Translations under genes and position numbers: made by a program
Assembly (NCBI GenBank): GCA_023386495.1
Contig: JAEWJS010000049.1
Span: 1 to 16,087 of the forward strand
From: Bacillota bacterium
GTDB taxonomy: Bacteria; Bacillota; Bacilli; Paenibacillales; Paenibacillaceae
Length of the DNA stretch: 16,087 bases
Direction: 5' to 3'
The notes under the pieces: generated by a model
Databases searched by the model: none
What the model saw: only the letters and a program-made list of their open reading frames with translations
Told to the model about the DNA's origin: nothing
Shown here: piece after piece, positions 1 through 6,526 of the stretch
Layout: the number at the start of each line of letters is the position of its first letter
How positions within the stretch are numbered: the first letter of the stretch is position 1

Positions 1-209
1 GCTGCCGGCAGCGGCGGAAGCACCTGCTGCAGCGCGTAGAGCGAGAGTCCTGTCAGCAGTCCGATCACGGCCCCGCAGAACGGAAAAAACACGACGCTTC
101 GCGCGACGTGCTCTCGATCGAACGGAACTTGAATCGGAATCGGCAGCCGCGTCAGAAATTGCAGCGCGACGACGACGCTTCGTAAGGTTAGATATAGATG
201 ATTGCCCAT
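1..209 (-). CDS. cobS: Cobalamin synthase CobS, N-terminal fragment (cut by left edge)
   Basis: CobS joins adenosylcobinamide-GDP to alpha-ribazole (phosphate), the last step of nucleotide-loop assembly, at the cytoplasmic membrane. The frame from the ATG at 207-209 begins MGNHLYLTLRSVVVALQFLT and continues RLPIP, the QFLTRLP(I/V)P start typical of CobS. A hydrophobic segment (FFPFCGAVIGLLTGLSLYAL) then fits the first membrane helix. About 69 residues are inside the window and the rest lies beyond the left edge. The start is supported by GGGAGG at 219-224 with a 9-nt spacer. The gene overlaps the end of cbiB by 22 nt, which suggests translational coupling as the next gene of the B12 operon. 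This identification comes from direct translation and family motifs. The remainder of the protein cannot be judged. Confidence 0.88.
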   Translation of the reverse strand, partial: MGNHLYLTLRSVVVALQFLTRLPIPIQVPFDREHVARSVVFFPFCGAVIGLLTGLSLYALQQVLPPLPA

Positions 210-1171
210 ATGGCGATTCCTCCCGCGGCCAGCATGACGCTGACGAGATAGAGCAGCTTGACTGCCAGCCTAATGTGGCCAGGCTCGATCGGCTTCAGGT
301 GCCACCCCATGCGCGCGCGTTCGCTCTCCGCGCCGAAATAGCGGTTCACCCCGCCCAGCTCGATGCCGATCGCGCCAGCGGCCGCCGATTCCGGTATGCC
401 GCTGTTCGGGCTCGGATGAAGCTTGGCGAACGTTCGGACCGAACGATAGGCACGAATCGGCGACAACCCTCTGATGCAGCATGCTGCCGCGATCATGAGC
501 CAGCCTGTTATCCGTGCCGGCACATAGTTCAGCACATCGTCTAGTCGCGCCGATACGCGGCCGAAATAGAGATAGCGTTCATTGCGGTAGCCGACCATCG
601 AATCCAGCGTGTTCGTCGCGCGGTACAGCATCGCCAGCGGCGCCCCGCCCAGCAGCGCGTAGACAATCGGTGACACGAGCGCATCGACCGTATTCTCGGA
701 GACGGTCTCGATCGCCGCCCGCGACGCTTCGCGTTCGTCCAGCCGTTCCGTATCGCGTCCGACGATATAGCCGACATAGCGTCTGGCATCCGCAAGATTG
801 CCGGCGACGAGCGGCCGATAGACGAGCATGGCCGCGTCCTTGAGCCCTTTGACCGCGATCGTCGTCGAGATGAACCACGCTTGCAGGGCGAAGCCGACCC
901 ATGCATGCAGCTGCGTGCCCAGCCATACGATGGCGTACATGACCGTCCCTGCGAGAAGCACGGTGCAGAACGCGAGCACCGCGCCTCGTCGGATCAGCGC
1001 ACCGCTGGACAGCTGCCGCGTGCCGGGATGCAGCTTGCGTTCCATGTGCTTGATGAATCGTCCGATGAGGATGACCGGATGCGTCGGCCACTTGGGATCG
1101 CCGATCAGCCAATCGATGGCAATCGCGGCGGCGAGGAGCAGCGCGGTCTCCTGCAAGCTATAGAAGAGCAC
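188..1171 (-). CDS. cbiB: Adenosylcobinamide-phosphate synthase (CbiB/CobD family)
   Basis: This membrane enzyme amidates adenosylcobyric acid with aminopropanol (phosphate) to give adenosylcobinamide (phosphate). The 327 residues carry family landmarks: IDWLIGDPKWPTHPVILIGR near residues 19-38, GRDTERLDEREASRAAIETV followed by SENTVDALVSPI in the middle, TNTLDSMVGYRNERY, and HPSPNSGIPESAAAGAIG near residue 260. Several hydrophobic helices lie between them, and the length is normal for the family. The start is GTG, with GGAGG about 12 nt upstream inside the end of cobU, a rather long spacer. It begins 4 nt after the cobU stop and overlaps cobS at its own end, so it sits tightly inside the operon. 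The symbol cbiB is used instead of cobD because cobD also names an unrelated decarboxylase. Confidence 0.95.
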   Translation of the reverse strand: MLFYSLQETALLLAAAIAIDWLIGDPKWPTHPVILIGRFIKHMERKLHPGTRQLSSGALIRRGAVLAFCTVLLAGTVMYAIVWLGTQLHAWVGFALQAWFISTTIAVKGLKDAAMLVYRPLVAGNLADARRYVGYIVGRDTERLDEREASRAAIETVSENTVDALVSPIVYALLGGAPLAMLYRATNTLDSMVGYRNERYLYFGRVSARLDDVLNYVPARITGWLMIAAACCIRGLSPIRAYRSVRTFAKLHPSPNSGIPESAAAGAIGIELGGVNRYFGAESERARMGWHLKPIEPGHIRLAVKLLYLVSVMLAAGGIAIWAIIYI

Positions 1172-1175
1172 GGCT

Positions 1176-1832
1176 TCACAACGCCTCCCAACGGAAGGCC
1201 AGCGCCTTCAGCTCTATCGGGATGCCGGCCGTGACGAGGAAGACGCGCTCGCACGCCTCCGCCAGCTTGCGATTGAGCCGTCCGGCAGCGTCCCGATACC
1301 GGCGGCCGAGCGGATAAGCCGGCACGATGCCGCTTCCCACTTCATTCGTCACCAGCAGGAGCGGGACCGGGCATGCGGCGGCGGCCTGAACGAGTTCATC
1401 CGTCAGCCGTTCGAGCTCGCGATCCGAAGCGGCGCTCCATTCTCCTCCGGCATCCGCTTCCAGCTTCAGCATCCAGTTCGTCAGCCAGAGCGTCAAGCAA
1501 TCGACCAGGATGACGACAGCTTGCTTGCCATTCGGCTCGTCCTGCTTGCCATTCGGCATGCTCTCCTGCCACCCAGCCTCCCCTTCCGCATGCCCCGACC
1601 GCTCCGTCAACGACCTCAACCGTTCGGTCAGAAGCAGCGGCTCCTCGATCGTCTCCCATGCAAAGCCCGAAGCTTCCCGGTCCTTGCGGTGCAGCTGGAC
1701 GCGTGCCTCCATCTCGTCATCATAAGGCTGCGATGTCGCGATATAGATGCCGCGCGGCGCAACGCGGGATGCATATGCTTCCGCGAACCCGCTCTTGCCG
1801 CTGCGCGCGCCGCCGGTAATCATGATCGCCAT
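1176..1832 (-). CDS. cobU: Adenosylcobinamide kinase / adenosylcobinamide-phosphate guanylyltransferase CobU
   Basis: CobU phosphorylates adenosylcobinamide and then transfers GMP to it, activating the corrinoid for CobS. The 218-residue product has the P-loop GGARSGKS at residues 7-14. It also has LHRKDR with the candidate guanylylated His at 48, WETIEEP, the VDCLTLWLTN strand near 110-119, and VTNEVGSGIVPAYPLGRRYR followed by DAAGRLN in the C-terminal half. It is longer than the roughly 180 residues usual for CobU. The extra length includes a polar insertion around residues 79-105 containing a duplicated PNGKQ. The ATG start has GGGAGG with a 10-nt spacer. It lies 36 nt after the cobT stop and 4 nt before cbiB. 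Function follows from family motifs and operon context, and the insertion falls outside the recognised motifs. Confidence 0.95.
   Translation of the reverse strand: MAIMITGGARSGKSGFAEAYASRVAPRGIYIATSQPYDDEMEARVQLHRKDREASGFAWETIEEPLLLTERLRSLTERSGHAEGEAGWQESMPNGKQDEPNGKQAVVILVDCLTLWLTNWMLKLEADAGGEWSAASDRELERLTDELVQAAAACPVPLLLVTNEVGSGIVPAYPLGRRYRDAAGRLNRKLAEACERVFLVTAGIPIELKALAFRWEAL
1522..1557 (+). repeat. Short direct repeat inside cobU (two copies, 21-nt period)
   Basis: The 15-mer TGCTTGCCATTCGGC occurs at 1522-1536 and again at 1543-1557. The 21-nt period equals seven codons. On the coding strand it encodes PNGKQDE followed by PNGKQ, inside the poorly conserved insertion of CobU. The reading frame is kept. 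Confidence 0.9.
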
Positions 1833-1868
1833 GCCAATTCATCCTCCCCATGCGCGTATGCTCCGCGC

Positions 1869-2942
1869 TTATTCCTTGGATACGCCCGCGCTCTCGAACG
1901 TCGCCATCTCTTGCATGATGCGTACAGCCGCCTCGATGAAGTGGAAGCTGAGCACGGCACCCGTGCCTTCTCCCAGCCGCATCTCGAGATGTATCATCGG
2001 TTGGATGCCGACAGCCTCCAGCAGCCTGCGATGCCCCTGCTCATGCGACAGATGCGAGGCGATCATATACGGCTTCGCGGCCGGACACAGCCGAGCAGCG
2101 ACCAGCGCAGCCGCCGTGGAGATATAGCCGTCGATGACGATCGGACAGCGCAAGGCGGCTGCGCCTAGGATGAGGCCGGCCAGTCCCGCGATTTCCAGTC
2201 CGCCTACCTTCGCCAGCGTATCGAGCGGATCATTCGCATCCGGTTGATTATGCGCGACGGCCCGCCGGATGACGTCGACCTTGTGATGGAGGCGGCGATC
2301 GTCTATGCCCGTCCCGCGTCCGACGGCATCCTCCGGGGACAGCCCGCCCAGCACGATTGCGAGCGCGCTGCTCGGCGTCGTGTTCCCGATGCCCATTTCG
2401 CCGGTCGCGAACATGCCGTAGCCCTGCTCGTGCAGCTGTTCAGCAGTCTCCACGCCTGCCAGCACCGCACGAATGGCTTCCTCCCGGCTCATCGCCGGTC
2501 CGCTGCACATATTTGCGGTCCCCTTGCGGATCTTGCGGCTGATCAACTGCGGGTGCTCGAGCTCCGCATTCACGCCGATATCGACGCAGTACACATCAGC
2601 GCCAGCCTGCCGTGCCAGCACGTTGACGGCTGCCCCGCCGGCCAGGAAATTCATCACCATCTGCGGCGTCACCTCGGCAGGGAACGCGCTGACCCCTTCC
2701 TCGCAGACGCCATGATCGCCGGCCATGACGACGACCGCTTTACGCGGCAGCTCGGGAATCGGGTTGCCCGCAATGCCGGCGAGCTGCATCGCGATCGCTT
2801 CGAGCCTTCCGAGACTGCCCGGCGGCTTCGTCAAGCTGTTCAGTCGTTGTTCCGCCCCTGCCATCGCTTGCTCATCGAGCGGCTGTATGTGATTAATTAA
2901 TGCCATTAACTGATTAAGATCTTGTTCCATTGAATTCCCCAT
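1869..2942 (-). CDS. cobT: Nicotinate-nucleotide--dimethylbenzimidazole phosphoribosyltransferase CobT
   Basis: CobT makes alpha-ribazole phosphate from a lower-ligand base and nicotinate mononucleotide, supplying the lower axial ligand of cobalamin. Visible motifs in the 357 residues are SLTKPPGSLGRLE (36-48), VVVMAGDHGVCEEGVSAFPA (70-89), FLAGGAAVNVLAR (99-111), TGEMGIGNTTPSSAL (180-194) and KVGGLEIAGLAG (245-256). The C-terminal RLGEGTGA carries Glu325, which matches the catalytic Glu of the Salmonella enzyme. Length is typical. The ATG at 2942 has AGGGAG 9 nt upstream. A second in-frame ATG four codons later (2930) also has a G-rich upstream stretch and cannot be excluded. The gene begins 23 nt after btuD. 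This ties corrinoid import to lower-ligand attachment in one transcript. Confidence 0.96.
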   Translation of the reverse strand: MGNSMEQDLNQLMALINHIQPLDEQAMAGAEQRLNSLTKPPGSLGRLEAIAMQLAGIAGNPIPELPRKAVVVMAGDHGVCEEGVSAFPAEVTPQMVMNFLAGGAAVNVLARQAGADVYCVDIGVNAELEHPQLISRKIRKGTANMCSGPAMSREEAIRAVLAGVETAEQLHEQGYGMFATGEMGIGNTTPSSALAIVLGGLSPEDAVGRGTGIDDRRLHHKVDVIRRAVAHNQPDANDPLDTLAKVGGLEIAGLAGLILGAAALRCPIVIDGYISTAAALVAARLCPAAKPYMIASHLSHEQGHRRLLEAVGIQPMIHLEMRLGEGTGAVLSFHFIEAAVRIMQEMATFESAGVSKE

Positions 2943-2965
2943 CTTGCTTCACTCCCTCATTTCGT

Positions 2966-3763
2966 TCACGATTGCCCCATCGTCACGGCAAGCTGCGGCC
3001 GCAGCAGGATCTGAGGAACCCCGCTCTCCGGATGCGGCAGCACGACAGGCGCCGTCCCGTACACCTCGAGTATCATCGCTTCGGTCAGTACCTCGGCAGG
3101 CGTACCTATGGCGGCAATTCTCCCATCCTTCAAGACGATCAGCCGATCGCAGTATTGCGCCGCAAGATTTAAGTCATGCAGCACCGCCAGTACGGTTTTC
3201 CCCTGCGTACGCTGCCACTTCCTGACCGTATCGAGCAGTTGGACTTGATATCCGACGTCTAGATAAGTCGTTGGCTCATCAAGCATAATCAGCTCCGGCT
3301 CTTGGACCATGACCTTCGCCAGCGCGACGCGCTGCCGTTCGCCGCCGCTGAGCTCGCTTAGCCTCCGCGCGGCCAATCCCTCCAGATGATGGGCTGCCAA
3401 TACTTGATCAATCAGCGATTCGCTGTCCCGTTCCTCATGGCCCAGCCAGTTCTGATGCGGGAACCGCCCCATGGCGACGATTTCGCGTACCGTGAAGGAC
3501 GTCGACGGCAGTCCCTCTTGCTGGAGGACGGCCAGCCAGCGTGCCAATTCCTTGCGTCCGTAGCTGCCGACAGCCTTGCCGCGCAGATGGACGGTGCCGG
3601 AATCATAGGCCACCACGCCGGACAGGGCCGCGAGCAGCGTCGACTTGCCGGCGCCGTTCGGTCCGATGATGCCGTACATGCCGCCTTCCGCCAGCTCGAA
3701 GGAGACTTGATCCAGAATGCGGCTGCCATGCAGCGTCATGCGGAGATTATCCACGCGAATCAT
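2966..3763 (-). CDS. btuD: Cobalamin ABC transporter ATP-binding protein BtuD
   Basis: This is the cytoplasmic ATPase of a type II importer of the Fe3+-siderophore/haem/B12 family. The 265 residues show Walker A GPNGAGKST (34-42), the ABC signature LSGGERQR (138-145), Walker B LIMLDE with catalytic Glu163, the D-loop region TTYLDVG and the switch His196 in VLHDLNLA. A C-terminal tail after residue 210 (GTPAEVLTEAMILEVYG) is typical of FecE/BtuD-type ATPases. The ATG lies 5 nt downstream of the btuC stop, with AGGGGG 10 nt upstream, so coupled translation is likely. The sequence alone cannot separate siderophore from B12 transport. The cobalamin riboswitch upstream and the cob genes downstream make a corrinoid the likely substrate. 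Confidence 0.93.
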   Translation of the reverse strand: MIRVDNLRMTLHGSRILDQVSFELAEGGMYGIIGPNGAGKSTLLAALSGVVAYDSGTVHLRGKAVGSYGRKELARWLAVLQQEGLPSTSFTVREIVAMGRFPHQNWLGHEERDSESLIDQVLAAHHLEGLAARRLSELSGGERQRVALAKVMVQEPELIMLDEPTTYLDVGYQVQLLDTVRKWQRTQGKTVLAVLHDLNLAAQYCDRLIVLKDGRIAAIGTPAEVLTEAMILEVYGTAPVVLPHPESGVPQILLRPQLAVTMGQS

Positions 3764-3768
3764 GCTCG

Positions 3769-4803
3769 TCAGTCCCCCTTAAGTCCGGCTTTGCGCCGCT
3801 TCAATAGATAGGCGAAGAATGGCGCTCCGATCAATGCGGTAAGTACGCCAAGCGGAATTTCCTTCGGGCTGAGCGCCGTGCGCGCGAGCGTGTCTGCCCA
3901 GAGCACGTAGACCCCTCCGCCGATCGCGGATAACGGCACGATAATGCGGTAATCCGGACCGAATAGCAGACGCACCATATGCGGCACGACCAGCCCCACG
4001 AAGCCGATGACGCCTGCGACCGACACCGCCGCTGCCGTTAGCAGCGTAGACACGAGCAGCACGATCAGCTTCGTTCGTTCCACCCGAATGCCCAGATGCG
4101 CGGCATGCCGTTCGCCGAGCACGAACAGGTTCATCGCTTGCGCGAAGGCCGCGATGATCGGCAGTCCGATCGCAAGGAACGGGAGTACGAGCAGCACATG
4201 GTCCCAATCCCGCTTGGACAAGCTGCCCATCGTCCAGAACAGAATTTCGTTCACGACCGAATTGGAGAGCGAGATCATGAAGGACACGAATGCCCCTAGG
4301 AACGCCTGGATAATGACGCCGGACAGGATAAGCGTCTCGATTCCCATCCTCCCCTGCGTCCGAGCCAGCCAGATGACCGTCAAGATCGTCAGCGCGCCTG
4401 TGGCAAAAGCGACCAGCGGAATCGTCCATAAGCCGATCGCCGTCTGCAGACCGAGCAGGATGATGAATGCGGCGCCGACCGAGCTCCCTGACGCCACGCC
4501 CAGCGTATACGGATCTGCGAGCGGATTGCGAAGCACGCCTTGGAAACCTGCACCGGCCAGCCCCAAGCATGCGCCTACCAGGATGGCGAGCAAGACACGC
4601 GATAAGCGTACCTGCAAGATGACCGCTTCGTCCAGCTTCGTCCAGGTCACGTCGTCTTGCGCGAGGAACGGCAGCTGCTGCACGAGGATGGCCCACACCT
4701 TCGCGACGGGGAAGCCTGCCGAACCGATCGAGATCGAGATAAGCGCAGATACGGCGAGGAGCAGCAGCGCTGCCCCTCCGTATCCTGCTATGCGTAGTTT
4801 CAT
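3769..4803 (-). CDS. btuC: Cobalamin ABC transporter permease BtuC (FecCD family)
   Basis: BtuC is the membrane channel of the importer and works as a dimer with two BtuD subunits. The 344 residues are strongly hydrophobic, with about ten membrane helices beginning at residue 9. FecCD-family motifs are QVRLSRVLLAILVGACLGLA followed by GAGFQGVLRNPLADPYTLGV in the first third, and GVIGFVGLVVPHMVRLLFGP near residue 265 (the coupling-helix region). The C-terminal end is PKEIPLGVLTALIGAPFFAY, close to the family's usual PxExPxGxxTxxxGxPxFxxLL. The ATG is 6 nt after the btuF stop. No strong Shine-Dalgarno sequence is visible, so translation probably depends on coupling to btuF. Length is normal. 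Substrate assignment to B12 rests on the riboswitch and the neighbouring genes. Confidence 0.93.
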   Translation of the reverse strand: MKLRIAGYGGAALLLLAVSALISISIGSAGFPVAKVWAILVQQLPFLAQDDVTWTKLDEAVILQVRLSRVLLAILVGACLGLAGAGFQGVLRNPLADPYTLGVASGSSVGAAFIILLGLQTAIGLWTIPLVAFATGALTILTVIWLARTQGRMGIETLILSGVIIQAFLGAFVSFMISLSNSVVNEILFWTMGSLSKRDWDHVLLVLPFLAIGLPIIAAFAQAMNLFVLGERHAAHLGIRVERTKLIVLLVSTLLTAAAVSVAGVIGFVGLVVPHMVRLLFGPDYRIIVPLSAIGGGVYVLWADTLARTALSPKEIPLGVLTALIGAPFFAYLLKRRKAGLKGD

Positions 4804-4809
4804 GTATCG

Positions 4810-5880
4810 CTACTCGAACAGCTCGGGATGGATCGCTTTCGCGACCTCGAGCAGACCGTCCGTGAGACGCGGGCCTACGCGCACGAGCGGGTCATTCGTA
4901 ACGGCAATGACTCGATTATTCTTCACGGCATCGATCTGATCCCAGCCGGGACGGCCTGCGATCCCGTCCGGAATCGACGAATCGCCGGCATAATCCGGAT
5001 AGATGATCACCTGCGGATTGCTTGTCAGAATGCTTTCCGGATCGATCGCGAACCAGCCTTGCTGGTCACCAGCAACGTTCACGCCGCCTGCCAGCGTCAC
5101 GATTTCGTCCAGGAACTCGCCCTTGCCGACTGACCAGCCGGCCGAGAATTCCAGGTAGACGCGCTTGGCCTCGGCATCCTTCACCTTATCTAGGACGGCT
5201 TGTTTGTCCGCGCGCATCTTATCGGCGACGGCCTTCGCTTCCGCTTGCTTGTTCATCAGCGTGCCGACCTGTTCGATGTGGGCAATCGTCTCGTCCAGCG
5301 TCGTTGGCTTGGAGACGTACACGACTACGCCGAGCGCCCGCAGCGCTTCAGTCGCCGCATCGGTCATGCCTGCATTCGCAATAACGAGGTCAGGGTTCAG
5401 TCCCGCAACTGCTTCAATATTGACATCCATGCCGCCGACACGCGGCTTCTCCGAGACCTCTGCCGGATAATTGCTGTTATCGTCTAAGCCGACCACTTGA
5501 TCGGAAGCACCGATCGCGTACAGAATTTCCGTCTCGTTCGGCGCAAGCGAGACGACGCGCGCTGGCTGTGCTTCGATGACGATCGCCGTGCCCGAAGCAT
5601 CGGTCACCGAGAGCGGATAGACGGTGTCTTCAGCAGCCGCTGTCGGCTCTTCGTCAGCTCCGTTCGCGGCAGCACCGCCGTTATTGCCGCTCGTCGATGG
5701 ATTCGCAGCCGGCGCCTGCGTGTTTCCGTTCGCACCTGCGTCCTTCTGGTCGTTATTGCCGCCATCCCCGCATGCTGCAACGATCGCCAGCGCAAGGGCT
5801 AGCAGCAGCACGGAAGCGATGCGCAGCATTCGCTTGCCGCTTCCCGTATTCGGATTATAATGCCGTTTCCTATCTGCCAA
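4810..5880 (-). CDS. btuF: Cobalamin-binding lipoprotein BtuF (ABC substrate-binding protein)
   Basis: This is the surface-anchored corrinoid-binding component that feeds BtuCD. The 356-residue product has a basic N-terminus, a hydrophobic stretch (residues 19-35) and a lipobox VAAC with lipidated Cys37. A Gly/Asn/Ala-rich linker follows to about residue 85, then a periplasmic-binding fold of the TroA/BtuF type. Motifs include RVVSLAPNETEILYAIGA, VGGMDVNIEAVAGLNPDLVI and GWDQIDAVKNNRVIAV. The assigned start is TTG at 5880, with GGAGAGG about 6 nt upstream. An internal ATG at 5829 would give a more ordinary signal peptide, but has only a weak GGAAG upstream. The gene is first in the operon, directly below the riboswitch terminator. 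The substrate is inferred from the cobalamin riboswitch and cob genes. Confidence 0.92.
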   Translation of the reverse strand: MADRKRHYNPNTGSGKRMLRIASVLLLALALAIVAACGDGGNNDQKDAGANGNTQAPAANPSTSGNNGGAAANGADEEPTAAAEDTVYPLSVTDASGTAIVIEAQPARVVSLAPNETEILYAIGASDQVVGLDDNSNYPAEVSEKPRVGGMDVNIEAVAGLNPDLVIANAGMTDAATEALRALGVVVYVSKPTTLDETIAHIEQVGTLMNKQAEAKAVADKMRADKQAVLDKVKDAEAKRVYLEFSAGWSVGKGEFLDEIVTLAGGVNVAGDQQGWFAIDPESILTSNPQVIIYPDYAGDSSIPDGIAGRPGWDQIDAVKNNRVIAVTNDPLVRVGPRLTDGLLEVAKAIHPELFE

Positions 5881-5958
5881 TGTATTCCTCTCCGTTTCCT
5901 ACCTTATCGTTTTCCATACATTCGTTTCGCATCCTCTGCCGCGACTCCAATCGACAAC

Positions 5959-5994
5959 AAAAAAAGCATTTCAGACACAAGTGTCAGAAATGCT
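5959..5994 (-). terminator. Intrinsic terminator of the btu leader
   Basis: On the minus strand AGCATTTC-T-GACAC pairs with GTGTC-T-GAAATGCT across a two-base TT loop. That makes 13 pairs interrupted by one T-T mismatch, followed at once by seven T (A-run 5959-5965 on the plus strand). It lies between the cobalamin riboswitch and btuF and faces the operon. It therefore reads as the off-state of transcription attenuation, not as the end of an upstream gene. Confidence 0.93.
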
Positions 5995-5995
5995 A

Positions 5996-6073
5996 TCAGT
6001 CATCCCGAAGCGGCGGTTCAAAATGCATCCGATTATCCGGCGGAATACCCGACGGCCGGTCATTTTGTTCCAT
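5996..6073 (-). CDS. Possible 25-residue leader peptide of the btu operon
   Basis: The ATG at 6071-6073 opens a 25-codon frame beginning MEQNDRPSGIPP and ending in TGA at 5996-5998, immediately before the 5' arm of the terminator hairpin (5994). A near-consensus AGGGAGG at 6084-6090 lies 10 nt upstream. The product is unlike any protein I recognise. It is polar and acidic/proline-rich, with no membrane or signal character. The position suggests a regulatory role for the act of translation, not for the peptide: a ribosome at the stop codon would cover the terminator's 5' arm. The case rests on the strong ribosome binding site and the exact placement. Chance occurrence is possible because short ORFs are common. 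Confidence 0.35.
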   Translation of the reverse strand: MEQNDRPSGIPPDNRMHFEPPLRDD

Positions 6074-6084
6074 TTCCTGAGCAC
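6071..6084 (-). promoter_or_regulatory. Candidate antiterminator arm
   Basis: The minus-strand segment GTGCTCAGGAAATG can pair with CATTTCTGACAC, the 5' arm of the terminator at 5974-5992, through GTG/CAC, TCAG/CTGA and AAATG/CATTT. That is 12 pairs with one bulged C and one bulged G. Forming it would prevent the terminator. It is the only long complement to that arm that I see in the leader. Confidence 0.55.
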
Positions 6085-6106
6085 CTCCCTAAGTCCACGT
6101 AGGCAG
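6085..6106 (-). promoter_or_regulatory. Hairpin sequestering the leader ribosome binding site
   Basis: Just 3' of riboswitch stem P1, the minus strand reads CTGCCTA, an 8-nt loop, then TAGGGAG. These arms pair by six base pairs with one G-G mismatch. The 3' arm contains most of the AGGGAGG that precedes the leader ORF, so folding would mask that site. The stem is short and its real stability is unknown. Confidence 0.45.
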
Positions 6107-6113
6107 CGTTCAC

Positions 6114-6314
6114 GATTCTGGGCAGGTCTCCTGGCTCGAAGCATTCGCATTACGCCGTCTTCCCGGTTATCCCAGTGACATTCATGGCGTTGCGATTACG
6201 GCATCAGCATGCTGCTGGCCGAACTTCTTACAGTGGCGGGTCCGCGCCGGATTCTCACCGGTCTTCCCTATTACGCCGGTTCGACGAACTTCCCGTCGTT
6301 CCGACACCCGAATC
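6114..6314 (-). ncRNA. Cobalamin (AdoCbl) riboswitch
   Basis: The minus-strand RNA carries the B12 box AGCCAGGAGACCTGCC (6121-6136). It also has the core elements AATAGGGAA (6265-6273), CCGGTGAGAATCCGG and CCCGCCACTGTAAG (6227-6240), and ACTGGGATAACCGGGAAG (6158-6175). The terminal pairing GATTC/GAATC (6310-6314 with 6114-6118) closes the aptamer at about 201 nt. These are the standard conserved blocks of the cobalamin riboswitch family. It lies between a promoter and an intrinsic terminator in front of btuFCD-cobTU-cbiB-cobS, so binding of coenzyme B12 should lower expression of uptake and salvage genes. Confidence 0.97.
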
Positions 6315-6343
6315 ATAAGCTATTCAATTGGCTTGCACAGGTA

Positions 6344-6373
6344 ACTATAGCATCAATAGGCGAATCTTGTCTA
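6344..6373 (-). promoter_or_regulatory. Sigma-A-type promoter of the btu/cob operon
   Basis: The minus strand has TAGACA (6368-6373; 5/6 to TTGACA), an 18-nt spacer and TATAGT (6344-6349; 5/6 to TATAAT). The expected start near 6337 is about 23 nt upstream of riboswitch stem P1, a sensible distance. Confidence 0.7.
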
Positions 6374-6388
6374 TGACGGTTACGTGAA

Positions 6389-6423
6389 GGAACGCCGACC
6401 CCGACATGCGAGATCGGCGTTCC
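6389..6423. repeat. Perfect 10-bp inverted repeat upstream of the btu promoter
   Basis: GGAACGCCGA at 6389-6398 is matched by TCGGCGTTCC at 6414-6423, with a 15-nt loop. It lies between the rhodanese terminator and the btu -35 element. No T-run follows on either strand, so it is not a standard terminator. It may be a backup hairpin or a protein-binding site; the sequence does not decide. Confidence 0.6.
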
Positions 6424-6438
6424 GACCGATTGGGCTAT

Positions 6439-6484
6439 AAAAATGCGCCTATCGGCGAGTTGCACAACCCGCCGATAAGCGCAT
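6439..6484 (-). terminator. Intrinsic terminator of the DUF4184-uppP-rhodanese unit
   Basis: The plus strand shows ATGCGC-C-TATCGGCG (6443-6457) paired with CGCCGATA-A-GCGCAT (6470-6484), 14 pairs with one mismatch. On the minus strand the hairpin is followed by TTTTT and ATAG. It lies about 42 nt beyond the rhodanese stop and separates this unit from the btu operon. Confidence 0.9.
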
Positions 6485-6526
6485 ATTCGGATTCCTCTTC
6501 TGTTGTCGCGACCCGTAAGTCTACCG

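Noticed and set aside
2966..5880. Iron-siderophore importer instead of B12 importer
   Set aside because: The protein families overlap, but the cobalamin riboswitch in front and the cob genes behind in the same operon favour a corrinoid substrate.
5860..6178. Plus-strand frames across the riboswitch region
   Set aside because: They lie antisense to a conserved structured RNA and its terminator, and show no start signals or protein-like sequence.
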